Shown: positions 29,879 through 38,844, numbered from the stretch's first letter. The stretch is 64,000 nt of DNA from Achromobacter insolitus (GCF_002209555.1 NZ_NJIF01000004.1:434001-498000); one strand, 5' to 3'. Numbers and translations are program-made. Notes: generated by a model not told the origin, from the letters alone.

Positions 29879-31560
29879 CTGGCCCCCTATCGGGCATGCG
29901 TAGTGGCGGCGAACTGCTGGTCGCGCAGTTGCAGGCGTTTGGCGTCGAGCGCGTGTTCATGGTGCCGGGCGAGAGCTTCCTGCCCTGCATCGACGCGCTC
30001 TACGCGCGGCGCGATGCGATTGAAGCCGTGGTCTGCCGCCAGGAGGGCGGCGCCGCCTACATGGCGGAGGCGCATGGCAAGCTGACCGGCCAGCCGGGCA
30101 TCTGCTTTGTCTCTCGCGGACCTGGCGCCACCAACGCGGCGATCGGCGTGCACACCGCCAGGGAAGACTCCACGCCCATGATCCTGTTCATTGGCCAGGT
30201 CGGCAGCGACACCGTCGACCGCCAGTGCTTCCAGGAAGTGGACTACCGCGCCATGTACACGCCGCTGGCCAAATGGGTCGCGCAGATCGAACGGGCCGAC
30301 CGTATCCCTGAATACCTGGCGCGCGCCTGGGCGATCGCCACGGGCGGGCGGCCCGGACCCGTGGTGCTTGCGCTGCCCGAGGACATGCTGTCCAGTCTCG
30401 CCGGCACCGCGCTGGCCGCGCCGCCCCCGACACCCTGCGCGCGTCCGGCCGACAACGACATGACGCGCCTGCGCACGTTGCTAGAAGCGGCCGACCGGCC
30501 ACTGTTGCTGCTGGGAGGGTCGCGTTGGCCCGCCGCCGCGCGCCAGGCCGTGCGCGATTTCGCGCTGCGCTTCGACCTGCCGGTGGCGACCGCCTGGCGC
30601 CGCCTGGAACTCTTCGACAACGACCACCCGAACTTCGTAGGCCAGGTCAGCGCGAGCATGCCCGCCCACCAGAAGCGCGCCGTCATGGACAGTGATCTGG
30701 TCATCGCGCTTGGCACTCGCCTGTGCGAACCCACGACCATCAACTACGAATGGCTGGCTTCCCCCACCCCGCGCCAGACCCTGGTGCACATCCATCCCGA
30801 CGCCAATGAGATCGGACGGCTGTGCACGCCGGCGCTGGGCATGGTGGCCAGCGTGGAAGGCTTTGCCCAGGCCGCGGCCGAACTGGCGCCGACACCCGGC
30901 TGGCATCCGCGCCGCCGCGGCGCAGACGCCGTGGCCACCGCAGCCCCGCTGCCCCCCACGCCCGGCCCGCTGGACCTGAACGCAGCAGCGCGCCATGTCG
31001 CTGCCACCCTGCCGCCACACTCGTGCGTCACCGTGGGCGCAGGCAACTATGCACTCTACGCGCACCGGCACATTGCCTTCAAAGGGCCCGGCAGCCAGTT
31101 GGCGCCCGCGGTCGGCGCCATGGGCTACGGCCTGCCCGCAGCCATCGCCGCCAAGCTGCGCGATCGGAACGCGACGGTGATCTGTTTTGCCGGGGATGGC
31201 TGTTTCCAGATGACCATGCAGGAACTGGCCACCGCGGCCCAGTACCGCCTGGGCATCGTCGTGCTGGTCTTCAACAATGGGCTTTTCGGCACCATCCGAT
31301 TGCACCAGGAGCGCGCGTATCCCGGCCGCGCGCTGGCCACGGAACTGGTCAATCCGGATTTTGCGCTGCTGGCGCAAAGCTATGGCGGCTTCGGCGCGGC
31401 GGTCGAGCGCACGGAGGATTTCGCGCCTGCCTATGACGCCGCGCTGGCTTACGCGCAAGAACACCGTATGCCGGCCGTCGTGGAACTGCGCTACGACGCC
31501 GACATCATCCTGCCCGACCGCACACTGTCGCAACTGCGCGGGGTGGAGAACGCGGCATGA
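29875..31560 (+). CDS. Thiamine-diphosphate-dependent enzyme (acetolactate-synthase-like)
   Basis: This 561-residue protein has the three-domain layout of the POX/ALS family. The N-terminal pyrimidine-binding domain has the catalytic Glu in VVCRQEGGAAYMAEA. A middle domain follows, and the C-terminal domain carries the thiamine-diphosphate motif GDGCFQMTMQ...NN (near residues 438-465). Family members decarboxylate 2-oxoacids and may ligate the product. Nothing in the gene fixes the substrate, but its place between hydantoinase and a flavin dehydrogenase suggests it handles an oxoacid made by the latter. Both ends overlap neighbouring genes by four bases. Confidence 0.9.
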   Translation: MTGPLSGMRSGGELLVAQLQAFGVERVFMVPGESFLPCIDALYARRDAIEAVVCRQEGGAAYMAEAHGKLTGQPGICFVSRGPGATNAAIGVHTAREDSTPMILFIGQVGSDTVDRQCFQEVDYRAMYTPLAKWVAQIERADRIPEYLARAWAIATGGRPGPVVLALPEDMLSSLAGTALAAPPPTPCARPADNDMTRLRTLLEAADRPLLLLGGSRWPAAARQAVRDFALRFDLPVATAWRRLELFDNDHPNFVGQVSASMPAHQKRAVMDSDLVIALGTRLCEPTTINYEWLASPTPRQTLVHIHPDANEIGRLCTPALGMVASVEGFAQAAAELAPTPGWHPRRRGADAVATAAPLPPTPGPLDLNAAARHVAATLPPHSCVTVGAGNYALYAHRHIAFKGPGSQLAPAVGAMGYGLPAAIAAKLRDRNATVICFAGDGCFQMTMQELATAAQYRLGIVVLVFNNGLFGTIRLHQERAYPGRALATELVNPDFALLAQSYGGFGAAVERTEDFAPAYDAALAYAQEHRMPAVVELRYDADIILPDRTLSQLRGVENAA

Positions 31561-31859
31561 CGCCGCTCCTGCGCCGCGTGTCGGCGCCCGTCTCGCCCGC
31601 GCTGCGGCTGACCTGGAATGGCCAACCGCTGCAGGCCCACGAAGGTGACACCGTACTGACGGCGCTGCTGCTGGCCGCGCAACACCTGCGCGTGACCTTG
31701 GGAGAAGGCGCGCCTCGCGCCGGCTTCTGCCTGATGGGAGCCTGCCAGGATTGCTGGGTGCAGACAGCGGACGGCAAGCGCCTGCGCGCCTGTTCCACTC
31801 AGGCGGAAGACGGCATGGATCTGGTCAGCGCCCAGCCCGGAGAACTTGCATGCAGATGA
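31557..31859 (+). CDS. [2Fe-2S] subunit of opine-oxidase/HcnA-like dehydrogenase
   Basis: This 100-residue protein is a Fer2_4-type ferredoxin. The cluster ligands are visible in CLMGACQDC (residues about 58-66) and the later CSTQ. It matches HcnA, the small subunit of hydrogen cyanide synthase, and the corresponding N-terminal part of opine/octopine/nopaline oxidases. It would pass electrons from the flavoproteins. It overlaps the gene before by four bases and the one after by ten, so it is tightly coupled within the operon. Confidence 0.9.
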   Translation: MTPLLRRVSAPVSPALRLTWNGQPLQAHEGDTVLTALLLAAQHLRVTLGEGAPRAGFCLMGACQDCWVQTADGKRLRACSTQAEDGMDLVSAQPGELACR

Positions 31860-33232
31860 ATCGGCCTGACGATCTGGGCGCGCCGCCCATGGTAGTGGTG
31901 GGAGCCGGCCCCGCAGGCGTGCGCGCAGCGCAAACGCTGCTGCGCCACGGGGTGCGTCCGGTGATCGTGGACGAAGCCGCCCTGCCCGGCGGCCAGATCT
32001 ATCGCCAGGGCGCAGCCCCGCGCGGCAGTGCGCGCCAGCGCTACGGCTTCGAATGGAAGCGCGCGCAAGCCATCCACGCGGCGGGCGCGGACCTGGCAGC
32101 CCGGGCCGACTACCGCGCCGCAACCGCGGTGTGGAACGCCGCGCCAGGCAGCCTGGACCTGATCCGCGACGGCGAACTGGAAACGCTGCCTTACTCGCGC
32201 CTGCTGCTCGCTACTGGCGCCACCGACCGCGTGCTGCCCTTCCCGGGCTGGACACTGCCCGGCGTCTACTCGCTGGGCGGCGCGCAGATCGCGCTGAAAA
32301 GCCAGGGCTGCGTGTTCGGGCCGCGCATTGTGTTTGCCGGCACCGGACCTCTGTTGTATCTGGTTGCCTACCAGTATGCGCGCGCTGGTGCCCAGGTGCT
32401 GGCCGTGCTGGATCAAGCGTCCTTGGGTGCGCAGGTCCGCGCCACGCCCGCGCTGCTGAGCCAGCCCGGCATGCTGGCCAAGGGCCTGTACTACCTGGGG
32501 TGGTTGCGCGCGCACGGCGTATCCGTGCACCACAATGCGCAGCTGGACGCCGCGCAGGGCGATAGCCGGGTCGAGACCGTGCGGGCCACCATCGGAGGCC
32601 AGTCCTGCGCCTTCGCTTGCGACGCCCTGGCGATCGGCCACGGACTGCGCGCGGAAACCCAATTGGCCGACCTGCTGGATTGCGCTTTCGATTTCGACGC
32701 CCGCCAACGCGCCTGGCTTCCGCGCCGCGACCCCGACGGGCGCAGCTCGGCGGCCAGTGTCTACCTGGCCGGAGACGGCGCGGGCATAGGCGGCGCCGTC
32801 ATGGCCGAACTCGCTGGTGAACGCGCGGCCCTGGCCATGCTGGCCGACAGCGGTATCGCCGTCAGCGTCGCCCGGGTCCGGGCGCTGGCCCGCCGGCAGG
32901 CAAGGTGGGCGCGGTTCCGGCGTGGCCTGGATCAGGCCTTTCCCCTGCCCGCCGCACGGTGCGACGACTCGGTCATGGTCTGCCGCTGCGAGGAGGTGCG
33001 CGCGGGCACGCTGCGCGCCGCGGCCGAACAATACGCCATCAATGACCTGAACCGGCTGAAAGCGCTGACGCGCATAGGCATGGGCCTGTGCCAGGGCCGC
33101 ATGTGCCAGGCTGGCGCGGCCGAACTGCTGGCCGGCTGCCGCGGACTGGCGTTGGCGGACATCGGCCGCCTGCGCGGCCAGGCGCCGGTCAAACCCTTGA
33201 ACCTGGCCATGCTCGGCGGGGTGGAACCATGA
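31850..33232 (+). CDS. HcnB/OoxA-like FAD/NAD(P)-binding dehydrogenase subunit
   Basis: This 460-residue flavoprotein has an N-terminal dinucleotide motif (VVVGAGPAGVRAA, residues about 16-28), a second motif in the GTGPLLYLVAYQYARAGA region, and a C-terminal Cys-rich BFD-like [2Fe-2S] domain (VCRCEEVRAGT...GLCQGRMCQ). This is the HcnB/OoxA layout. I chose the ATG at 31850 because GGAG lies 7 bases upstream; an ATG at 31856 also exists. With its neighbours it forms a membrane-linked amino-acid or opine dehydrogenase. Stop and next start overlap by four bases. Confidence 0.9.
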   Translation: MQMNRPDDLGAPPMVVVGAGPAGVRAAQTLLRHGVRPVIVDEAALPGGQIYRQGAAPRGSARQRYGFEWKRAQAIHAAGADLAARADYRAATAVWNAAPGSLDLIRDGELETLPYSRLLLATGATDRVLPFPGWTLPGVYSLGGAQIALKSQGCVFGPRIVFAGTGPLLYLVAYQYARAGAQVLAVLDQASLGAQVRATPALLSQPGMLAKGLYYLGWLRAHGVSVHHNAQLDAAQGDSRVETVRATIGGQSCAFACDALAIGHGLRAETQLADLLDCAFDFDARQRAWLPRRDPDGRSSAASVYLAGDGAGIGGAVMAELAGERAALAMLADSGIAVSVARVRALARRQARWARFRRGLDQAFPLPAARCDDSVMVCRCEEVRAGTLRAAAEQYAINDLNRLKALTRIGMGLCQGRMCQAGAAELLAGCRGLALADIGRLRGQAPVKPLNLAMLGGVEP

Positions 33233-34353
33233 ACCCGCTGAAAACCGAGGTCGCCATCATTGGCGCCGGTCTTGTAGGCGCCAGCGCCGCCCTGGCGCTA
33301 CGCCGCATGGGCGTAGCCACGGCACTGATCGACAGCGGCGCGAGCGGCGCGCGCGCCAGCGGCGTCAACTTCGGCGGCGTGCGCCGGCAAGGACGCTCCA
33401 TCGAACAGCTCTACCTGGCGCAACGCGCGCACGGCATCTGGTCGCGCCTGCCCGAACTCATCGGCACCGATGCGGAATACGTGCGCAGCGGGCACCTGAA
33501 ATTGGCGCGCACGGAATCCGATCTGGACAAACTCCGCGCCTACCGCGACAAGGTAAGCGACTTCGACCTGGGCCTGGAAATCATCGACGCCGCCGAACTG
33601 CGCCGCCGCTTCCCGGCGCTGGGTCCCGGCTTGGCAGGCGGGTCGCTGTGCCCGCAGGACGGCCAAGCCAATCCGCGCCTGGTTGCGCCCGCCTTTGCGC
33701 ATGCAGCCGCCCGGGCTGGCGCCCACCTGCTGGAACATTGCGCCATTACGCAGTCAGATACTCAGGGAGAAGATTTTCTGCTGACGGCGGCCGACGGACG
33801 CCGCATCCGCGCCGCCACGGTCATCAACGCGGCAGGCGCCTGGGGTGCGGCGGTCGCGCGCGGCTTCGGTGATGATCTGCCCTTGCAAGTGAAGTATCCG
33901 ACCATGCTGGTCACCGAACCGCTTGCGCCGCAGATCGGCGTGTCGCTCGGCGTGGAAGGCGGCGGGTTCTATGCCCGCCAGGTGACGCGCGGCAACGTCG
34001 TCATGGGCGGCGGCTATGGCGTCGCCCTGCCCGGCGACCGCAGCCGCCCGGGCCGCGCCGCGTTGGCGGAACTTGGGCGGACAGCTCCGGCGATCCTGCC
34101 CGCCCTGGCCTGCGCCAGCGTCATCCGCTGCTGGTCGGGCATCGAAGGCTACTTCAGCGACAAGAACCCCGTCATCGGCTTCAGCCCCAGGGTGCCGCGC
34201 CTGCTGCATGCCTTCGGCTTTTCCGGCGGCGGCTTTCAGATTGCCCCGGCGGTGGGCGAGGTCATCGCCGAGATGGCGACCGGACGCGGCGGCTTGATGA
34301 TGGCCGAGAAGTTCTCGGTCAGCCGCTGGGACGCGGCCGCCCAGGCAGCCTGA
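33229..34353 (+). CDS. HcnC/OoxB-like FAD-dependent dehydrogenase subunit (DAO family)
   Basis: This 374-residue protein is a D-amino-acid-oxidase-fold flavoprotein. The FAD motif is VAIIGAGLVGASAALALRRMG (starts at residue 7, broken here for brevity), the substrate side includes the FSGGGFQIAPAVGE ending, and the length is right for HcnC/OoxB or glycine-oxidase-like proteins. It would oxidise the C-N bond of an N-substituted amino acid and hand electrons to the FeS subunit. It is the last gene of the six-gene operon. The convergent IclR gene follows 20 bases beyond. Confidence 0.9.
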   Translation: MNPLKTEVAIIGAGLVGASAALALRRMGVATALIDSGASGARASGVNFGGVRRQGRSIEQLYLAQRAHGIWSRLPELIGTDAEYVRSGHLKLARTESDLDKLRAYRDKVSDFDLGLEIIDAAELRRRFPALGPGLAGGSLCPQDGQANPRLVAPAFAHAAARAGAHLLEHCAITQSDTQGEDFLLTAADGRRIRAATVINAAGAWGAAVARGFGDDLPLQVKYPTMLVTEPLAPQIGVSLGVEGGGFYARQVTRGNVVMGGGYGVALPGDRSRPGRAALAELGRTAPAILPALACASVIRCWSGIEGYFSDKNPVIGFSPRVPRLLHAFGFSGGGFQIAPAVGEVIAEMATGRGGLMMAEKFSVSRWDAAAQAA

Positions 34354-34376
34354 TGCGGGCTGGCCGGCGCGCATCA
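34351..34376. terminator. Weak hairpin between convergent genes
   Basis: TGATGCG and CGCATCA pair over a 12-base loop. The hairpin starts at the operon stop codon and overlaps the IclR stop. No T-run is present. Confidence 0.35.
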
Positions 34377-35135
34377 ATTGCGCTTGCTGATCGCTCTTGC
34401 CGCCCGGATCGCCAGCGGCCCCAGTTCCGCGCGCGCGCGCTCCAGCGACCAGCGCGGCTTGGGCACGGAGATGTTCAGCGCGCCTAGCGGATCGCCGTTG
34501 TCGCCATGGATGACGGCTGCCACGTTCAGGTCTCCGGCGTAGAACTCTTCGTCGGCATAGGCGTACTGGTCGCGCCTGGCTTCGTCGATCAGTGCGCGCA
34601 ACGTGGCGAGGTCGGTGGTGGTGCGCGGCGTGTGCTTGACGCAGGTAATGCTGCGCAGCTTCAGATCGAGTTCATCGGGCGGCAACAGCGCCCATAACGC
34701 GCGCCCCGACGCGCTCGCAATGCATGGTATCTGCGTGCCCACGGGCATGTACTCGGGAATATGCCGGGCCGGCGCGACGCGCATCACGAACACCATATTG
34801 TCGCCCTCGGGCACCGCCAGGTTGACGATCTCTCCGCATTCCTGGTTGACCTGGTGCAGCACTGCGTGCGCGTGCTGGAACAAGGGCTGCCGGTACAGAT
34901 AGCTGTAGCCCAGCCCGACGGCCTTGACCGTCATGCTGTAGCGCTTGCTGCGCGGATCCTTGGACAGATAGCCGGTTTTCTCCAAGGTGTATGCCACGCG
35001 CTGCGCCGAGCCGATGGTAATGCCGTTTTCGCGGGCCATCTCCTGCAAGCTCAAAGAGGCGTGGCCGCGGAAGGATTCCAGTACGGCCAGGCCTTTTTCC
35101 AGCGACTGGATCATCAAGGCGGAAGGTTCAGACAT
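34374..35135 (-). CDS. IclR-family transcriptional regulator
   Basis: This 253-residue protein has the IclR layout: an N-terminal winged helix (residues about 7-65, QSLEKGLAVLESFRGHASLSL then NGITIGSAQRVAYTLEKTGY) and a GAF-like effector domain with CIASASGRALWALLP and the DEEFYAGDLNVAAVIHGDN region. IclR proteins often repress or activate degradation operons in response to the substrate. It is divergent from the flavoprotein gene at 35309, with palindromes in the gap. I chose the ATG at 35135; the frame extends to 35249 without family similarity. Confidence 0.92.
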   Translation of the reverse strand: MSEPSALMIQSLEKGLAVLESFRGHASLSLQEMARENGITIGSAQRVAYTLEKTGYLSKDPRSKRYSMTVKAVGLGYSYLYRQPLFQHAHAVLHQVNQECGEIVNLAVPEGDNMVFVMRVAPARHIPEYMPVGTQIPCIASASGRALWALLPPDELDLKLRSITCVKHTPRTTTDLATLRALIDEARRDQYAYADEEFYAGDLNVAAVIHGDNGDPLGALNISVPKPRWSLERARAELGPLAIRAARAISKRN

Positions 35136-35252
35136 GCAGATTCCGTGTGTGTGGCAGGAGCGGATTTTGTCCGCAAAAAACCCGAAAGCGACAAGGGCCC
35201 AGGGAAACCCTACGTTGCCGCCCCGTCCCGCGAGCAGTATAAAAACCAAAAC

Positions 35253-35289
35253 TTATCGATATACGTATATTGTTATCGAATAGCGATAA
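35253..35289. promoter_or_regulatory. Candidate IclR operator cluster
   Basis: The 173-base IclR/flavoprotein gap is strikingly A/T-rich here. It holds TTATCG twice (35253-35258, 35273-35278), a perfect 12-base palindrome ATATACGTATAT (35259-35270) and an inverted repeat TTATCG-N5-CGATAA (35273-35289). The pieces lie 20-56 bases upstream of the flavoprotein ATG. Confidence 0.6.
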
Positions 35290-35308
35290 TCCAACAAATT
35301 GGGCTGCC

Positions 35309-36637
35309 ATGCAAGCGTCTTCCTCTCAAGATCCGGCATCCGCCACCGGTAATCCCGCAACGTCGGCCTCGAACCGGGTAGCGCTGCCGGCTGCCGTCGA
35401 CGTCGCCATCGTCGGCGGCGGCATCATCGGCATCAGTACCGCCTACTCCCTTGCATGCGCCGGGCTTCGGGTCGCCGTGTTCGAAAAAGGCACGCTGGCC
35501 TGCGAGCAATCGTCGCGCAACTGGGGCTGGGTGCGCACCCTGGGGCGCGACCTGCCGGAAGTTCCCCTGGCGCAACGGGCGAACCAGCTCTGGGGCGAGA
35601 TCCAGGACAAAATAGACGTCGGATTTCGCCGCAACGGCATGTTCTACCTTCAGGAAAACGACTCGGACGCGGCGGGCCATCAGGCCTGGATCGACGGCGC
35701 GCGCCAATATGGCGTGGACGCCCGCCTGCTGGATAACCGCAAGTTGCGAAAAATGCTGCCTGCGACCGGGCGCTCCTGGACCGGCGCCATGTACAGCCCC
35801 ACGGACGGGGTGGCCGAACCGCAACTCGCGACGCGAGCCATCGCGACGCTGGCCCGCGCCGCGGGCGCGCAGGTTTTCGAAGGCTGCGCCGTGCGCGGCG
35901 TCGAACGCAGCGCGGGCCGCGTATCCGCCCTGCTGACCGAACACGGCCGCGTGGAAACCCAGGCCGTACTGGTCGCGGCGGGCGCCTGGTCGCGGCTTTT
36001 CTGCGGCAACCTGGGCGCGGATTTCCCGCAATTGAAGGTCCGCGGGTCGGTGCTGAGAACAACGCCTCTCGACACCGGACCGCTGGCCGCGATCAATGGC
36101 AAGAATTTCACCTGCCGCAAGCGGGCCGACGGCGGCTACTCGGTATCGCAGTTCGGCGCGTCGATGGCCGACGTGGTGCCCGACACCTTCCGGCTGATGC
36201 CTCATTTCTTCAGCACGTGGCGAGCCAACAGCGGTTTCGTGCGCTTGCGCTTTGGCAAACGCTTCTTCGAGGAGCTGAAGATCCCGCGCCGCTTTCCGGC
36301 CGACCGCGTGTCGCCTTTCGAGCGGCATCGCGTGCTGGATCCGCAGCCATCCCGGCGCGGTGTCGAGCAAGCCTGGCGCAGGCTGGTCCAGGCGTTTCCC
36401 GCGTTCCGCGAAGCGCGCATCGCGCAGTCCTGGGCGGGATACATCGACGTCACGCCGGACGCGATGCCCGTCATGGACGCGGTGCCCGGCCTGCCCGGCC
36501 TGTACCTGGCCTCCGGCTTTTCGGGCCACGGCTTCGGCATCGGCCCCGCGGCCGGCGAAGCCATGGCGCGATTGATCCAGGGCCAAACGCCGGCAGTCGA
36601 TCTGCACCCATTCCGCTACGGCCGCTACGGCACATGA
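35309..36637 (+). CDS. FAD-dependent D-amino-acid-dehydrogenase-like protein
   Basis: This 442-residue flavoprotein has a DAO-type FAD motif (VAIVGGGIIGISTAYSL, residues about 32-48), the acidic ribose contact in VAVFEKG, an SSRNWGWVRTLGRD substrate segment, and a SGFSGHGFGIGPAAGE ending. It is close to DadA-like dehydrogenases that oxidise the alpha-amino group and pass electrons to the respiratory chain. I chose the ATG at 35309; a TTG at 35270 is possible but lies inside the palindromic region. It is the first gene of a run that continues with a dipeptidase homologue, two Bug receptors and a GGT-family gene. Confidence 0.9.
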   Translation: MQASSSQDPASATGNPATSASNRVALPAAVDVAIVGGGIIGISTAYSLACAGLRVAVFEKGTLACEQSSRNWGWVRTLGRDLPEVPLAQRANQLWGEIQDKIDVGFRRNGMFYLQENDSDAAGHQAWIDGARQYGVDARLLDNRKLRKMLPATGRSWTGAMYSPTDGVAEPQLATRAIATLARAAGAQVFEGCAVRGVERSAGRVSALLTEHGRVETQAVLVAAGAWSRLFCGNLGADFPQLKVRGSVLRTTPLDTGPLAAINGKNFTCRKRADGGYSVSQFGASMADVVPDTFRLMPHFFSTWRANSGFVRLRFGKRFFEELKIPRRFPADRVSPFERHRVLDPQPSRRGVEQAWRRLVQAFPAFREARIAQSWAGYIDVTPDAMPVMDAVPGLPGLYLASGFSGHGFGIGPAAGEAMARLIQGQTPAVDLHPFRYGRYGT

Positions 36638-36702
36638 CGGCCGCCGCCGTCCTGCCGTGCGCCAGCCTCCAACAACTCATCCAACCACAGGGGAATTCTT
36701 TC

Positions 36703-37725
36703 ATGGACAGCCACAGCGCCGATCTGCATCGCCGCGCCACCGTCATCGACGGCCTGGTCTTCTTCAGCGACGGCAGCACCCGCGACATGCTGGCCGGCGG
36801 CGTCAGTGCAATCAACGTCACCGTCAGCGACATGGGCGCGGACTTCGAGCAAGCGCTTCGCGACTGCATGGCCTGGCGCCAGCGCTGCGCCGCGCCGGAC
36901 TCTTCCTGGCTGCTCGTGGAAACGCCAGAGGATATCGTCCGCGCCAAGCAGACGGGCAAGCTCGGGGTCATCATGGGCTGGCAGAACGGCAAGCCGCTGG
37001 GCGACCAGATCGATCGCGTCGTCCTGTTTCATGAACTGGGCATGCGCGTCATCCAGCTGACCTACAACGAAGCCAATCTGCTGGGTGACGGTTGCCTGGA
37101 AAAGCGCAACGCCGGCTTGAGCGACCTCGGCCTGAAAATGGTCGAGGAAATGAACCGCGTCGGCATCGCCATCGACCTCAGCCACTGCGCGCCCCAAACC
37201 TGCCTGGACGCCGCCCATCACAGCAGTAAGCCGGTACTGCTGACCCATGCCAATGCCAACGCGGTGATCAAGCGGCCCCGCAACAAATCGGACGAGGTCA
37301 TCAAGGCGGTCGCCGCGACCGGCGGGGTGGTGGGTTGCAGCATCCATGCATATCTGAGCTGGCGGGGCGACCCGCGCCAGCAACCCCTGCTGTCGGATTT
37401 CGTCGCCAACGTTAAGTACATCGGCGAACTGGTGGGCTATGAGCACGTGGGCATCGGCACGGACTTTCCGTCGGTGGACACCTACGAGGCGGTGCGCCAC
37501 GTGATGGTGATGTCGCGGACCAAATACGCCAAATCGGGCGGCGACTTCTCCGACGCCTTTGGCGACGTGATGGAAGCGCGCTATCCCGTCGAAACCCCGA
37601 CGCCGGCGCAATTCCCCGCCTTCACCCACGCGCTGCACGCGGCCGGACTGACGGACAGCCAGATCCTGGGTGTGCTGGGCGGGAACTTCCAGCGCGCGCT
37701 CGCGCAAGCCTGGGCCGCCGCCTGA
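36703..37725 (+). CDS. M19 membrane-dipeptidase-family protein, noncanonical
   Basis: This 340-residue protein is an M19 (renal-dipeptidase-like) TIM-barrel homologue. The second half keeps the family's His161 (DLSHC), His182 (LLTHAN), the Arg of KRPRN near 191-193 and Asp254 (GIGTDF). The N-terminal zinc HxD motif, normally in DGHND, is replaced by DGLVFFSDG, and the IEGG glutamate is replaced by GWQNG (residues 92-96). The two-zinc site may therefore be altered and the substrate may not be a dipeptide. It lies in the middle of the flavoprotein-to-GGT run, 66 bases after the flavoprotein. Confidence 0.85.
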   Translation: MDSHSADLHRRATVIDGLVFFSDGSTRDMLAGGVSAINVTVSDMGADFEQALRDCMAWRQRCAAPDSSWLLVETPEDIVRAKQTGKLGVIMGWQNGKPLGDQIDRVVLFHELGMRVIQLTYNEANLLGDGCLEKRNAGLSDLGLKMVEEMNRVGIAIDLSHCAPQTCLDAAHHSSKPVLLTHANANAVIKRPRNKSDEVIKAVAATGGVVGCSIHAYLSWRGDPRQQPLLSDFVANVKYIGELVGYEHVGIGTDFPSVDTYEAVRHVMVMSRTKYAKSGGDFSDAFGDVMEARYPVETPTPAQFPAFTHALHAAGLTDSQILGVLGGNFQRALAQAWAAA

Positions 37726-37742
37726 ATCCATAGGAAATCACC

Positions 37743-38723
37743 ATGAACATGCGTATTCACGGCTACTTCACCGCCGCCCTCGCCCTTGCCGGCGCGGCCA
37801 TCGCCGCGCCGATGTCCGCGGCTGCCGCCCCCGCCTATCCTGCCCATGCGGTCCACATCATCGTGCCTTACCAGGCAGGAGGGTCCACCGACATCGTGAT
37901 CCGCAAATTCGCGGAGCTCGCCGCCCCCGAACTGGGCCAGCCCATTGTCATTGAAAACCGCGGCGGAGCTGGCGCAACCATGGGCGCGCGAGCGATCAAG
38001 ACCGCGCGTCCCGACGGCTACACCCTGGCCGTGCTGCCCAGTCCGGTCTACCGGATGCCCCACATCCAGGACATGGGCTACGACCCGACGCGCGACTTCA
38101 CCTACGTCATGATGCTCAGCGGCTATACGCTCGGCGTGGCTGTGCCTGCGAGCTCCCCGCACAAGACCTGGGCCGAGTTCATCGGCTATGCCAAGCAGCA
38201 CCCCAATGAAGTGACCTACGGCACGGCCAGCGTCGGCAGCGCCTCCAACGTGATGATGGAAGAGATCGCCGGGCGCAACGGCGTAACGTGGCGCCATATC
38301 CCCTACAAGGGAGAATCCGAAGTGCTGACCGCGGTGATGGGAGGCCAGGTGACGGCGTATGCCGGATCGACCACCGTGCAGCCGCTGGTGCAGTCGGGCA
38401 AGATGCGGATGCTGGTGACCTGGGGCGAACAACGCAGCGCCCAATATCCCGACACGCCCACCTTGCACGAGCTTGACGGCACGCCGCCGGCCAACGCGCC
38501 TTTCGGGATCGCTGGTCCCCAAGGCATGCCGCCAGCCGTCGTCTCCAAGCTGCATGCCGTCTTCAAGCATGTGGCGGAATCGGACGCCTTCAAACAGATC
38601 CTGACTCAGTACGGGCAGGAACTGGTCTACATGGACGGCAAGGACTACGCGGCCTATGCCGCCCAGCAGTACGCATTGGAAGCGGAGATTGTCCGCAAAC
38701 TGGGACTGGCCGCGAACAAATAG
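37743..38723 (+). CDS. Bug/TctC-family periplasmic receptor
   Basis: This 326-residue protein has a signal peptide (residues 1-28, ending SAAAA), the Bug opening YPAHAVHIIVPYQAGGSTD, and the TARPDGYTLAVLPS ligand loop. It would bind a carboxylated ligand in the periplasm. It follows the dipeptidase homologue by 17 bases, so they are probably one transcript. A second Bug receptor gene follows 121 bases later in the same direction. No membrane components of a TctAB pump are linked. Confidence 0.92.
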   Translation: MNMRIHGYFTAALALAGAAIAAPMSAAAAPAYPAHAVHIIVPYQAGGSTDIVIRKFAELAAPELGQPIVIENRGGAGATMGARAIKTARPDGYTLAVLPSPVYRMPHIQDMGYDPTRDFTYVMMLSGYTLGVAVPASSPHKTWAEFIGYAKQHPNEVTYGTASVGSASNVMMEEIAGRNGVTWRHIPYKGESEVLTAVMGGQVTAYAGSTTVQPLVQSGKMRMLVTWGEQRSAQYPDTPTLHELDGTPPANAPFGIAGPQGMPPAVVSKLHAVFKHVAESDAFKQILTQYGQELVYMDGKDYAAYAAQQYALEAEIVRKLGLAANK

Positions 38724-38844
38724 TCCGGCAGGGTCCGACGGCGCCGCCGCGGCCGGGACCACCCCGGCCTGCGGCCGCGCTGGAACCGACAACAGCCGAC
38801 ATCCGCCACGGTATCGGCCCGCAAGAAGAGTCCAGGAGATATCC

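Noticed and set aside
26056-34353. Reading the HcnABC-like genes as a true hydrogen cyanide synthase
   Set aside because: The subunits also match opine and amino-acid oxidases, and their fusion into an operon with hydantoinase and ThDP genes argues for catabolism; nothing specific to cyanide production is visible.
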